Below, piece by piece: positions 1-8,038 of a stretch of 27,270 bases of DNA. Position 1 is the stretch's first letter. The number at the start of each line of letters is the position of its first letter. The DNA is from Leptotrichiaceae bacterium. GTDB lineage: Bacteria; Fusobacteriota; Fusobacteriia; Fusobacteriales; Leptotrichiaceae. The position numbers were made by a program, and so were the translations under genes. The notes under the pieces are model-generated. The model was not told the origin of the DNA and made no database searches. It saw nothing but the letters and a program-made list of their open reading frames with translations. The stretch lies in contig JAUNKI010000003.1 in assembly GCA_030532815.1 (NCBI GenBank), positions 1 to 27,270 on the forward strand, in the 5' to 3' direction.

Positions 1-594
1 AGGAAAAGGGCAATGATAGTAATGAACTGCAATCCTTTTACTTCAGGTCATAGGTATCTTATTGAAAATGCCGCGGAAAATAACAGTGAAGTTGTTATTT
101 TTGTACTGGAGGAAGATAAGTCGCTATTTCCCTTTGAAGTAAGAATGGAACTTGTAAGAAAGGGAACGTCGGATCTTAAAAATGTCAAGGTGATTCCGTC
201 GACAAAATATATAATTTCTTCAGCGACTTTTCCTTCATATTTTCTGAAGGATAAAAATTCCATGCTCACTGAATATGCGAAACTTGATTCTGAAATAATA
301 GGAGCAAAATTCTGCAGTTTACTGAATATAAATCGCAGATATTTGGGAGAGGAACCTTCTGATGAAGTGACGGCTGTTTACAACAGTACGGTTTCTGAAA
401 TTCTGCCTAAATATGGAGTCGAAGTTGTCATTATTCCGAGAAAATCTATTGAGGGAAAGATCATTTCCGCCTCTTCGGTAAGAAACTTTTTAAAAGAAGG
501 TAAAATGGAGGAAATAAAAAAAATGGTTCCCTACACTACTTTTGAATATTTAAGTTCCCTTAAAAATAAAGAAATTTCAGGTAAGTCAAAATGA
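1..594 (+). CDS. citC: [citrate (pro-3S)-lyase] ligase CitC, C-terminal part (cut by window start)
   Basis: CitC acetylates the thiol of the citrate lyase prosthetic group on CitD, using ATP and acetate, and so switches the lyase on. The reading frame is open to base 1, so the ATG at 13 is internal and the true start lies outside the window. About 197 residues are visible, against roughly 330-350 for the family. The piece begins at the nucleotidyltransferase fold: N-P-F-T-S-G-H-R-Y-L (HxGH-like nucleotide-binding motif) near its start, F-P-F-E-V-R-M-E-L, S-A-T-F-P-S-Y-F, and the late I-S-A-S-S-V-R motif typical of this superfamily. The missing N-terminal part would carry an acetyltransferase-like domain. 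The TGA stop overlaps the next ATG (ATGA), indicating translational coupling to citXG. Identification is firm; only the 5' end is unknown. Confidence 0.95.
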   Translation, partial: RKRAMIVMNCNPFTSGHRYLIENAAENNSEVVIFVLEEDKSLFPFEVRMELVRKGTSDLKNVKVIPSTKYIISSATFPSYFLKDKNSMLTEYAKLDSEIIGAKFCSLLNINRRYLGEEPSDEVTAVYNSTVSEILPKYGVEVVIIPRKSIEGKIISASSVRNFLKEGKMEEIKKMVPYTTFEYLSSLKNKEISGKSK

Positions 595-1883
595 ATATCG
601 GGAGTTTTTTAAATGACAGGGAAAAAAGAGCGGAATATCAGAAAAAGCTGATTGAAAAATATAAAAAACCTCTTATTGTATTAAAGGCGAATTTTCCCGG
701 AAAAAATAAGAATCTTCCTTTGGCTGATAACATAACAGACGCCCTTTCAGAAGAAATCGGCAAATTATTTGAAAAAGATATAATTTTTACGGAAAGTTTC
801 AGAAATGCGGAAGGGAAATTTTTCTTTTATATATTGAACGGTGATGCCTATAATATAAAAAAGTCTGCGGTTATTCTCGAAGAAAGTCATGAGCTGGGAA
901 GATGTGCCGATATAGATGTTCACACTTCTCAGGGAAATCTGCTGTCGAGAAAGGATATCGGAAATTCTTTCAGAAAGTGTTTTCTATGTAATGACAGAGC
1001 TCATAACTGCGTGAGAAGCATGAAACACAGTTATGAGGAACTTTATAACTTTCTTGAAGAAAAATACAGAAGTTATATAGCTCATAAACTTTCAACGGCA
1101 GCACTTGAAGGGCTGATTTATGAAGTTTCATGTTATCCGTCTTTTGGTCTTGTTTCTCCCCTGAGTACGGGTTCCCATAAAGATATGGATTTTTATACTT
1201 TTCTGGAAAGCGGTTTTTCCATAGAAAAGGCTTTTTACCAAATGGCGCGGATAGGGTATTCCGACACGGATATGGATACCGCCTTTTCCACAGCAAGGGA
1301 AATAGGGAAAAAAGCCGAAATTTCCATGATGAAGATCACAGGAAATGTGAATACCCATAGGGGACTTATATTTCTCATGGGAATAGTGATACTGGCATCG
1401 GCAAGAAACTTTTATTCAGGAAAGAATATAAAAAAAATGCCAGAGCTTATAAAGGAAATTACAAAAAATATTCTGGATGATTTTAAAAATATTGAAAAGA
1501 AAGAAAATCTCACAAATGGCGAAAAACTGTATATAAAATACGGTTTTACAGGAATAAGGGGAGAAGTCAGGGAAGGACTGACAGATATTTTTGAAGATAT
1601 ACTGCCCTTTTATAACGGAAAACTTAAATGTTACGATAAGAATACCGTCTGTTCAATGACTTTAATAAAACTTATGAGCATTATAAATGACAGTACGATT
1701 GTCCATAGGCACGGAATGGATACATTGAATGAAGTTAAAAACAGAGCGGCATCTTTAATCGGTGTATCGGAACAGAAAAAACTCAAAGATTTTGAAAAAT
1801 GGTGTATTGAAAATAATATCAGTCCCGGAGGTTCTGCAGATATTCTTGCAGTTGTAATTTTTCTACACAGAATTTATTACTGA
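591..1883 (+). CDS. citXG: CitX-CitG fusion: apo-citrate lyase phosphoribosyl-dephospho-CoA transferase / triphosphoribosyl-dephospho-CoA synthase
   Basis: This bifunctional 430-residue protein makes the citrate lyase prosthetic group and attaches it to CitD. Residues 1 to about 155 are CitX-like: R-x-x-x-Q-x-x-L near the N terminus, G-R-C-A-D-I-D-V at 103-110, and a Cys-rich R-K-C-F-L-C-N-D-R-A-H-N-C block at 128-140. Residues from about 160 are CitG-like: G-S-H-K-D-M-D near 194-200, N-T-H-R-G, Y-G-F-T-G-I-R-G-E-V, and a late H-R-H-G. Fused CitXG proteins are known in other bacteria. In the CitG half, the usual P-K-P-G-L-V loop reads P-S-F-G-L-V (183-188), so the lysine is replaced. The start overlaps the citC stop by four bases, so the genes are probably coupled. 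A 67-base gap separates it from the transporter. Confidence 0.93.
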   Translation: MNIGSFLNDREKRAEYQKKLIEKYKKPLIVLKANFPGKNKNLPLADNITDALSEEIGKLFEKDIIFTESFRNAEGKFFFYILNGDAYNIKKSAVILEESHELGRCADIDVHTSQGNLLSRKDIGNSFRKCFLCNDRAHNCVRSMKHSYEELYNFLEEKYRSYIAHKLSTAALEGLIYEVSCYPSFGLVSPLSTGSHKDMDFYTFLESGFSIEKAFYQMARIGYSDTDMDTAFSTAREIGKKAEISMMKITGNVNTHRGLIFLMGIVILASARNFYSGKNIKKMPELIKEITKNILDDFKNIEKKENLTNGEKLYIKYGFTGIRGEVREGLTDIFEDILPFYNGKLKCYDKNTVCSMTLIKLMSIINDSTIVHRHGMDTLNEVKNRAASLIGVSEQKKLKDFEKWCIENNISPGGSADILAVVIFLHRIYY

Positions 1884-1900
1884 ATACTCAGGGAACTGAA

Positions 1901-1934
1901 CTGACAAATTATTAATTTACATTAATTATATAAA
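1901..1934 (+). promoter_or_regulatory. weak possible promoter ahead of the citrate transporter
   Basis: CTGACA at 1901-1906 (5 of 6 to the -35 consensus) is followed by an AT-only stretch, with TATATA/TATAAA hexamers at 1927-1934. Spacing to those hexamers is 20-22 bases, longer than the 17-base optimum. A 17-base spacer gives only AATTAT. It could allow separate transcription of the transporter and decarboxylase genes, but read-through from citXG is equally possible. Confidence 0.25.
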
Positions 1935-1950
1935 CTAAATAAGGAAAGGA

Positions 1951-3339
1951 GTGTACGGTATATACGGAAATATACTGTATAAAATGAGAAAAATGAAAAA
2001 ATTTAAGGAATTATTTGACGCAGGAGAATTTAAATGGGGAGGGGCGAATCTTTTTATGTACCTTTTCATGCTTGCAGTTACGTTAATTGTTGTTTATGTA
2101 CCTTTCGGAGGTAAGGAGCTGGCATTTTTAAGACCTAACTTTCTGACAATGTTCTCACTGTTGGCGGTTTTTGGTATCTTTTTCGGAGTAATCGGAGACA
2201 GAATACCTTATTTTAATGATTATATCGGTGGAGGAACGGTTCTCGTATTTTTAATGGCGGCAGTTTTCGGTACTTATAAACTGGTTCCTGAAAAATTACT
2301 GGAGCATATTGATATTTTTTATGGTGAACAGCCTGTAAACTTTCTGGAAATATTCATACCTGCACTTATAGTAGGGTCGGTTCTGACAGTTAACAGAAAT
2401 ACTCTTATAAAATCCATAGCAGGTTATATACCTCTAATAGTATTAGGTGTAGTCGGAGCGACAATAGGAGGAATCGGAGCAGGACTTATATTCGGAAAAT
2501 CACCTTTGGATATAATGATGAATTATGTACTTCCTATTATGGGTGGAGGAACAGGAGCAGGAGCAATACCGATGTCTGAAATGTGGGCAGCGAAAACAGG
2601 AAGACCTGCCAAAGAATGGTTCGCATTTGCCATATCCATTCTTACAATAGCAAATATTATATCAATATTATCAGGAGCTCTTTTAAGCAAACTGGGGGAA
2701 AAGAAACCTGAGCTGACAGGAAACGGACAGCTTGTTATTGATAATTCAAAAGAAGCAGTAAAAGATAAGGAAGTGGATATAAAAGCCGAACTGTCCGATG
2801 TTGCTATTGCAATATTCTTTACAGGAATACTTGCCATGACTGCACATATATTTGCAGTAATATGGAAAAGCTGGAAATTGCCTTTTGAAATTCACAGACT
2901 TGCATTCCTCGTTATTCTGGCTGTGCTTCTGAATATACTTAATATTGTTCCTGACAGAATAAAAGCCGGAGCAAAGAAAATGCAGACATATTTTTCAAAG
3001 CATACAATATGGGTATTAATGGCGGCAGTAGGATTCGGAACAGACATAAATGAAATAAAAAATGCACTGACGGTACCGAACCTTATAATAGCATTGGCAA
3101 TAGTACTGGGAGCAGTAGGACTTATAATGCTTGTTGCAAGAAAAATGAAGTTCTATCCTGTAGAGGCTGCTATAACTGCCGGATTATGTATGGCAAACAG
3201 AGGAGGAGCAGGAGATGTAGCAGTTCTGGGAGCTGCAAACAGAATGGAACTGATGTCTTTTGCACAGATTTCTTCAAGAATAGGCGGAGCTATGATGCTC
3301 ATTTTAGGTTCAATACTGTTCGGGTTATTTGCAGGATAA
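1951..3339 (+). CDS. citS: CitS-type Na+:citrate symporter, 2-hydroxycarboxylate transporter (2HCT) family
   Basis: This is a membrane symporter for citrate uptake, expected to be Na+-coupled. It has about eleven hydrophobic segments and the two 2HCT reentrant-loop motifs: G-G-G-T-G-A-G-A-I-P-M-S-E at 198-210, and N-R-G-G-A-G-D-V-A-V-L-G-A-A-N-R-M near 417-433. It also has the C-terminal S-S-R-I-G-G motif (Arg443), whose arginine binds substrate in Klebsiella CitS. The segment around I-T-A-G-L-C-M-A-N-R-G-G is very close to CitS, and the citrate lyase and decarboxylase neighbours support citrate rather than malate. The start is uncertain. GTG 1951 has AAGGA five bases upstream but is overlapped by a second AAGGAG. 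In-frame ATGs at 1984 and 1993 have poor ribosome sites but would give the usual short N terminus (451 or 448 residues instead of 462). Confidence 0.93.
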   Translation: MYGIYGNILYKMRKMKKFKELFDAGEFKWGGANLFMYLFMLAVTLIVVYVPFGGKELAFLRPNFLTMFSLLAVFGIFFGVIGDRIPYFNDYIGGGTVLVFLMAAVFGTYKLVPEKLLEHIDIFYGEQPVNFLEIFIPALIVGSVLTVNRNTLIKSIAGYIPLIVLGVVGATIGGIGAGLIFGKSPLDIMMNYVLPIMGGGTGAGAIPMSEMWAAKTGRPAKEWFAFAISILTIANIISILSGALLSKLGEKKPELTGNGQLVIDNSKEAVKDKEVDIKAELSDVAIAIFFTGILAMTAHIFAVIWKSWKLPFEIHRLAFLVILAVLLNILNIVPDRIKAGAKKMQTYFSKHTIWVLMAAVGFGTDINEIKNALTVPNLIIALAIVLGAVGLIMLVARKMKFYPVEAAITAGLCMANRGGAGDVAVLGAANRMELMSFAQISSRIGGAMMLILGSILFGLFAG

Positions 3340-3356
3340 AAAAATTGGAACGGAAT

Positions 3357-3390
3357 CGGGAGTTTTGAATAAATTCCCGTTCAATTTTAT
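3357..3390 (+). terminator. stem-loop between citS and oadA, terminator or attenuator
   Basis: CGGGAGTTT (3357-3365) pairs with AAATTCCCG (3371-3379), giving nine pairs with one G:U and a 5-base loop, followed by the mixed T-rich run TTCAATTTTAT. The T tract is interrupted, so partial termination (setting the transporter to decarboxylase ratio) or a 3'-end stabiliser is more likely than full termination. Confidence 0.5.
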
Positions 3391-3436
3391 TAACAGTAAA
3401 ATATATTGACTATAAACAAGTTAGGAGGAGAAAGAC

Positions 3437-4831
3437 TTGGGTAAAGTGAAGATAACGGATACGACATTAAGAGACGGACATCAGTCATTAATAGCCACAA
3501 GACTGACAACCGCAGAAATTCTTCCGGCAGTTGAAATGATGGATAAGGTCGGATATCATTCCCTCGAAGTATGGGGCGGAGCGACATTTGATTCGGCAAT
3601 AAGATTTTTAAATGAAGATCCGTGGGAAAGACTGAGAGAAATAAGAAAAAGAGCAAAAAATACAAAACTGCAGATGCTCCTGAGAGGGCAGAACCTACTC
3701 GGATACAGACATTATGCCGACGATATAGTGGACAGATTTATAGAAAAATCCGTAAAAAACGGAATAGACATAATAAGAATATTTGATGCATTAAATGATG
3801 TGAGAAACATAAGGCAGGCATGTGAAAGTACAAAGAAATACGGCGGTCACAGTCAGCTGGCAATATGTTATACGATAAGTCCCGTACATACTACGGAATA
3901 TTTTAAAAATCTGGCTAAGGAAATGGAAAATATGGGTGCGGATTCCATTGCCGTAAAAGATATGTCGGGAATACTGCTTCCTTATAAAGCTTATGAACTC
4001 ATAAGTGAACTGAAAAAAACGGTAAAAGTTCCTATTGAGCTGCATACTCACGCTACTGCGGGACTTGGGGCAATGACAAATCTGAAAGGTATAGAAGCAG
4101 GTGTGGATATAGTAGATACTGCACTTTCTCCTTTATCAGGAGGAACATCCCAGCCTACGACGGAATCCCTCGTAAGAACTCTTCAGGGAACTGAATATGA
4201 TACGGGATTTGATTTGGAACTTTTAAAAGAAATAGCAGAATATTTCAAACCTATAAGAAAAAAATATCTGGATAACGGAACGTTGAACCCTCAGGCATTA
4301 TTTGTGGAGCCGAGTATAGTGGAATATCAGCTTCCGGGAGGGATGCTTTCAAATATGCTATCACAACTGAAAGCTCAGAAAGCCGAACATAAATATGAAG
4401 AAGTGCTGAAGGAAATTCCTAAAGTGAGAGCGGATCTCGGATATCCTCCTCTTGTAACTCCTTTAAGCCAGATGGTCGGGACACAGTCTGTATTTAATGT
4501 ACTTACAGGAAGCAGATATAAAATGATACCTAAGGAAATAAAAGATTATGTAAAAGGTCTGTACGGAAAATCTCCTGTACCTATTTCCGAAGAAATGAAA
4601 AAAACCGTAATAGGAGAAGAGGAATTATTTACAGGAAGACCGGCAGATTTAATAAACAGTGAATATGAAGCAATTGAAAATGAGGCGGGGGATTTGACAA
4701 AATCCGTAGAAGATGTACTGATGTATGCAATGTTCCCTCAAACTGCCCGACCTTATCTGGAAAACAGGAATAATCCTGAAAAAGAAAAAAAAGAAGAGGT
4801 AAAAGAGCAGACAATAAATGTAATATTTTAA
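3437..4831 (+). CDS. oadA: oxaloacetate decarboxylase alpha subunit, carboxyltransferase domain only
   Basis: This subunit transfers the carboxyl group of oxaloacetate to protein-bound biotin, releasing pyruvate. The 464 residues show D-T-T-L-R-D-G-H-Q-S at 8-17, V-W-G-G-A-T-F-D-S-A, L-L-R-G-Q-N-L-L-G-Y, a V-K-D-M-S-G block with the expected catalytic lysine, and the metal-binding H-x-H in I-E-L-H-T-H-A-T-A-G. The family's second conserved domain follows and the protein ends in a charged Glu/Lys tail. It has no biotinyl domain, which in many OadA proteins (about 600 residues) is fused at the C terminus; here that part is the separate 120-residue protein two genes downstream. The start is TTG at 3437, chosen because AGGAGGAG (3423-3430) sits six bases upstream and M-G-K-V-K-I-T-D-T fits the family N terminus. 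Confidence 0.95.
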   Translation: MGKVKITDTTLRDGHQSLIATRLTTAEILPAVEMMDKVGYHSLEVWGGATFDSAIRFLNEDPWERLREIRKRAKNTKLQMLLRGQNLLGYRHYADDIVDRFIEKSVKNGIDIIRIFDALNDVRNIRQACESTKKYGGHSQLAICYTISPVHTTEYFKNLAKEMENMGADSIAVKDMSGILLPYKAYELISELKKTVKVPIELHTHATAGLGAMTNLKGIEAGVDIVDTALSPLSGGTSQPTTESLVRTLQGTEYDTGFDLELLKEIAEYFKPIRKKYLDNGTLNPQALFVEPSIVEYQLPGGMLSNMLSQLKAQKAEHKYEEVLKEIPKVRADLGYPPLVTPLSQMVGTQSVFNVLTGSRYKMIPKEIKDYVKGLYGKSPVPISEEMKKTVIGEEELFTGRPADLINSEYEAIENEAGDLTKSVEDVLMYAMFPQTARPYLENRNNPEKEKKEEVKEQTINVIF

Positions 4832-4849
4832 AGGAAAGGGAAAATTTAT

Positions 4850-5173
4850 ATGAGAATAATATATGGAAGTTCGCCGATAACATTGACTGAAGCATTATTT
4901 GTAACGGCAATAAGTATGACGGTAGTATTTTTGGTATTGATTTTGATTTCTTTTATTTTATCTCTTTTTAAATATATTCCTTCGGAAAAGGAAGTAAAGA
5001 AGCAGCAGCCTGCTGTGGTTAAACCTGTTGTTGAGGAAAATAAGAAAAAGATGAGTCCTGAAGATATAAAAGATGATAAAATGCTCGCAGCTGTGACAGT
5101 GGCGGTAATAGAAGCCGCAGGTGAAGATGACAATGCATATGTGAGGGTGAAATCAATAAGAGAAATCAATTAG
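4850..5173 (+). CDS. oadG: oxaloacetate decarboxylase gamma-type small membrane subunit (OadG-like)
   Basis: This 107-residue protein has one N-terminal transmembrane helix (about 17-41, with A-I-S-M-T-V-V-F-L-V-L-I), a Lys/Pro/Glu-rich hinge (45-70), and a C-terminal region D-K-M-L-A-A-V-T-V-A-V-I-E-A-A near 76-92. This is the OadG architecture. In characterised decarboxylases the gamma subunit holds the alpha and beta subunits together and anchors the complex in the membrane. The position between the alpha subunit and the biotin carrier supports the assignment. The C-terminal A-A-V-T-V-A-V-I-E-A-A-G pattern also occurs in small subunits of related biotin-dependent decarboxylases acting on acyl-CoA. 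A good ribosome site (AAGGAAAGGG) precedes the ATG. Small size lowers certainty slightly. Confidence 0.85.
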   Translation: MRIIYGSSPITLTEALFVTAISMTVVFLVLILISFILSLFKYIPSEKEVKKQQPAVVKPVVEENKKKMSPEDIKDDKMLAAVTVAVIEAAGEDDNAYVRVKSIREIN

Positions 5174-5202
5174 TATGTAGGAATTAAATAAAAAACAGTA
5201 AA

Positions 5203-5220
5203 AGGATCGGACGTTATCCT
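5203..5220 (+). other. short stem-loop between oadG and the biotin carrier gene
   Basis: AGGAT (5203-5207) pairs with ATCCT (5216-5220) around an 8-base loop, in the 84-base gap. No T run follows, so it is not a terminator. It could be an RNA processing or stability element, or chance. Confidence 0.25.
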
Positions 5221-5257
5221 GAAAAAACGTAAATATATTTTTATAAGGAGATCGACT

Positions 5258-5620
5258 ATGATAAAAATGTACAAAATAAAAATAGGGGAAAAAGTTTATG
5301 AAGTGGAAGTGGAGTCAGTAAATGAAAAAGAAGGAAAAATAGAAGCCGCTGCTTCTCCGAAAAAGGAGGAAGTAAAATCAGTCGGAGCTAATGTATCTTC
5401 TGCAGGAGGAACAAAAGTGGAAGCTCCGATGCAGGGTCTTGTATTAAATGTGGACGTTTCCGTAGGACAGAAAGTAAAAGCGGGAGAAACTCTCCTTGTA
5501 CTGGAAGCCATGAAAATGGAAAACCCTATAGTAGCCCCTGTAGACGGTACAGTATCAGGCATAAGCGTGGCAAAAGGAGATACAGTAGAAACAGGAAATA
5601 CATTAATTACAATAGCATAA
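5258..5620 (+). CDS. stand-alone biotin carboxyl carrier subunit of the decarboxylase
   Basis: This 120-residue protein carries biotin between the alpha and beta subunits. Residues 1-30 form a short N-terminal domain (M-Y-K-I-K-I-G-E-K-V-Y-E-V-E-V), 31-52 an Ala/Ser/Gly linker, and 53-120 a biotinyl domain. The biotinylation motif E-A-M-K-M-E-N-P has its target at Lys86, and the matching half is V-E-A-P-M-Q-G. The layout resembles GcdC/MmdC carriers and the C terminus of fused OadA. Because the alpha subunit here lacks a biotinyl domain, this is almost certainly its missing part. The ATG at 5258 follows AAGGAG with seven bases of spacing. A later ATG (5267) is possible but is less well placed. 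The gene lies 20 bases upstream of oadB. Confidence 0.93.
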   Translation: MIKMYKIKIGEKVYEVEVESVNEKEGKIEAAASPKKEEVKSVGANVSSAGGTKVEAPMQGLVLNVDVSVGQKVKAGETLLVLEAMKMENPIVAPVDGTVSGISVAKGDTVETGNTLITIA

Positions 5621-5640
5621 TTTAAAGAAAGGAGAAAAAA

Positions 5641-6759
5641 ATGGAATTACTGTTAACCCTTTATAAGACAACAGGAATATCAATGCTTACTTTAAATCAG
5701 TTTATTATGATTATTGTAGCGTTGGGTTTGCTGTATTTAGCAATAAAAAAAGAATATGAGCCTTATCTGCTGCTTCCTATAGCTTTCGGAATGCTCCTTG
5801 TAAATTTACCGGGAGTTCCTAAAGAAGGTCTGATGGAACCGGGGGGACTTCTCTATTATTTATATCAGGGAGTAAAAATGGGGATTTATCCGCCGCTGAT
5901 TTTTCTGGCAATAGGAGCATCCACTGATTTCGGTCCTTTAATAGCAAATCCGAAGAGCCTGCTGCTCGGAGCGGCAGCCCAGTTCGGAATATTTGTGGCA
6001 TTTTTAGGGGCGATATTACTCGGGCTTACAGGAAGGGAAGCTGCTTCCATAGGAATAATAGGAGGAGCTGACGGACCTACTGCAATATATCTGACAACCA
6101 AACTGGCACCTCATTTACTGGGACCTATAGCAGTTGCGGCATATTCCTATATGGCACTTGTGCCTGTAATACAGCCGCCTATAATAAGAATGCTGACAAC
6201 TGAAAAAGAAAGAAAAATCAGAATGGTTCAGCTGAGAAATGTGAGTAAAAGGGAAAAAATACTGTTTCCTATAATAGTAGCAGTTGTAGTCATACTTCTT
6301 GTACCTTCATCTGCCCCCCTCGTAGGAATGCTCATGCTCGGAAATCTCATAAAAGAAGCAGGACTTGTACCTAATCTCGTGGAACATGTTAGAGGAGCCA
6401 TGCTTTACTGTATAACCATAGTATTGGGAATAACGGTAGGAGCAACTGCAAATGCACATACATTTCTGAATTTTGCAACACTGAAAATTATCGCTCTGGG
6501 TCTTTTTGCCTTTTCATTCGGAACGATAGGAGGAGTATTGTTCGGTAAGCTTATGTGCAGATTGAGCGGAGGGAAAATAAACCCTATGATAGGAGCGGCA
6601 GGAGTTTCGGCAGTTCCTATGGCTGCAAGAGTTGTACAGAAAGTAGGACAGGAAGAAGATCCGGGAAACTTCCTTCTCATGCATGCTATGGGACCTAATG
6701 TGGCAGGAGTAATCGGTTCGGCAGTTGCCGCAGGAGCATTATTGATTATATTTAAATAA
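5641..6759 (+). CDS. oadB: oxaloacetate decarboxylase beta subunit, Na+-translocating membrane pump
   Basis: This membrane protein decarboxylates carboxybiotin and couples that to Na+ export. The 372 residues contain about 9-11 hydrophobic segments and the family's best conserved stretches: [18 protein letters not shown] (83-100), [10 protein letters not shown] (141-150), N-A-H-T-F-L-N, and the C-terminal [16 protein letters not shown] with [12 protein letters not shown]. Asp144 in the A-D-G-P motif matches the essential Na+-site aspartate (Asp203 in Klebsiella OadB). The protein is shorter than the ~430-residue Klebsiella subunit, mainly at the N terminus. It ends the decarboxylase block and is followed 42 bases later by citD. 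Confidence 0.95.
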   Translation: MELLLTLYKTTGISMLTLNQFIMIIVALGLLYLAIKKEYEPYLLLPIAFGMLLVNLPGVPKEGLMEPGGLLYYLYQGVKMGIYPPLIFLAIGASTDFGPLIANPKSLLLGAAAQFGIFVAFLGAILLGLTGREAASIGIIGGADGPTAIYLTTKLAPHLLGPIAVAAYSYMALVPVIQPPIIRMLTTEKERKIRMVQLRNVSKREKILFPIIVAVVVILLVPSSAPLVGMLMLGNLIKEAGLVPNLVEHVRGAMLYCITIVLGITVGATANAHTFLNFATLKIIALGLFAFSFGTIGGVLFGKLMCRLSGGKINPMIGAAGVSAVPMAARVVQKVGQEEDPGNFLLMHAMGPNVAGVIGSAVAAGALLIIFK

Positions 6760-6801
6760 AAGATGATTTATACATAGGAATTTTACGGAATAGGAGGAAA
6801 A

Positions 6802-7086
6802 ATGGAATTAAAGGTAAGAGCCGTTGCAGGAACTCTGGAATCAAGCGATATTTATGTCGTTATAGAACCGGGAGTTTCAGGTATAGAGCTGGATCTGAAA
6901 AGTACAGTTGAAGACCAGTACGGAGACGATATAAGAAAAGTTGTAAATGAAACTTTAAACGAAATGGGAATAAAAGATGCAAAAGTCATTCTTGATGATA
7001 AGGGAGCACTGGATGTAGTTATAAAAAGCAGGCTTCAGACAGCTGTAATGAGAGCTGCACAAAGCAAGGAATTTATGTGGGAATAA
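6802..7086 (+). CDS. citD: citrate lyase acyl carrier protein (gamma subunit) CitD
   Basis: CitD is the small acyl carrier of citrate lyase and bears the dephospho-CoA-derived prosthetic group. The 94 residues start M-E-L-K-V-R-A-V-A-G-T-L-E-S-S-D. Ser14 falls exactly where Klebsiella CitD carries the cofactor (A-G-T-L-E-S). The conserved V-E-x-Q-Y-G-D-x-I-R and D-D-K-G-A-L-D-V-V-I-x-x-R-L-x-T-A blocks follow. It is the substrate of CitXG and CitC at the other end of the cluster. GGAGG lies seven bases upstream of the ATG. Confidence 0.96.
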   Translation: MELKVRAVAGTLESSDIYVVIEPGVSGIELDLKSTVEDQYGDDIRKVVNETLNEMGIKDAKVILDDKGALDVVIKSRLQTAVMRAAQSKEFMWE

Positions 7087-7134
7087 AATATAAGGGACGA
7101 TAATAACTGGACATAAAAAAGAACGGAGGAAAAA

Positions 7135-8034
7135 ATGAAATTAAGAAGATCAATGCTTTTTGTTCCCGCAAATAATCCGGGAATAATAAGAGATTCGTAT
7201 TTATACAGACCTGATTCGGTTATGTTTGATCTGGAAGACTCCATAGCAATAACTGAAAAGGATTCGGCAAGATGTCTGCTGTTTAATATGATAAAAAAAT
7301 TGGGACCCCTTTATAAGGAAGCAGGTGTCGAAACTGTTGTCAGAATAAATTCTCTCGATACGGAATTCGGCATACAGGATTTGGAAGCAATGGTAAGAGC
7401 CGAAATAGAAGTTATAAGAATACCCAAAACCGACACACCTGAAGATGTTTATGAAGTTGAAAAACATATAGAAAGAATAGAAAGGGAAGCGGGAATAGAA
7501 GTAGGAAAAACTAAAATAATAGTGGCGATAGAAAGTCCTCTCGGAGCTTTAAATGCGCTTTCCATTGCAAAATGTTCTCCACGGCTTATCGGGATGGCAA
7601 TAGGAGGAGAAGATTATGTGACAAATCTCAAGACTACGAGGTCTGCTGACGGAGTGGAAATGATGATGGGAAGAGCCATGATTGTAATGGCTGCAAGATC
7701 GGCAGGGATAGCAGCAGTTGATTCTGTTTATTCAGATGTGAACAATGACGAAGGATTTATAAAAGAAGCTCAAATGATAAAACAGATGGGATTTGACGGA
7801 AAGTCACTTATTCATCCGAGACAGATAGAATTAATACATAAAGTTTATACTCCTGACGAAAAAAACATAAAAAAATCATTAAGAATAATAAAAGCGACTG
7901 AAGAAGCCTTAGCAGAAGGAAAGGGAGTATTTACGGTAGACGGGAAAATGATAGACAAACCTATTATAGAAAGAGCACAGCATATACTTAATCTGGCAAA
8001 GGCGGCAGGAATAAAAATGGAAGGAGATGAATAA
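7135..8034 (+). CDS. citE: citrate lyase beta subunit CitE (citryl-ACP lyase)
   Basis: CitE splits citryl-CitD into acetyl-CitD and oxaloacetate. The 299-residue protein is a typical HpcH/HpaI-type TIM barrel: R-S-M-L-F-V-P-A-N-N-P near the N terminus, F-D-L-E-D-S-I (Mg2+/substrate site), V-R-I-N, A-I-E-S-P-L-G-A-L-N-A, I-G-G-E-D-Y, and S-L-I-H-P-R-Q-I-E-L-I-H near the end. Length matches characterised CitE (about 290-300). CggaGG precedes the ATG. The stop lies just downstream of the ribosome site used by citF, so the two genes are tightly coupled. Confidence 0.96.
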   Translation: MKLRRSMLFVPANNPGIIRDSYLYRPDSVMFDLEDSIAITEKDSARCLLFNMIKKLGPLYKEAGVETVVRINSLDTEFGIQDLEAMVRAEIEVIRIPKTDTPEDVYEVEKHIERIEREAGIEVGKTKIIVAIESPLGALNALSIAKCSPRLIGMAIGGEDYVTNLKTTRSADGVEMMMGRAMIVMAARSAGIAAVDSVYSDVNNDEGFIKEAQMIKQMGFDGKSLIHPRQIELIHKVYTPDEKNIKKSLRIIKATEEALAEGKGVFTVDGKMIDKPIIERAQHILNLAKAAGIKMEGDE

Positions 8035-8038
8035 TGTC

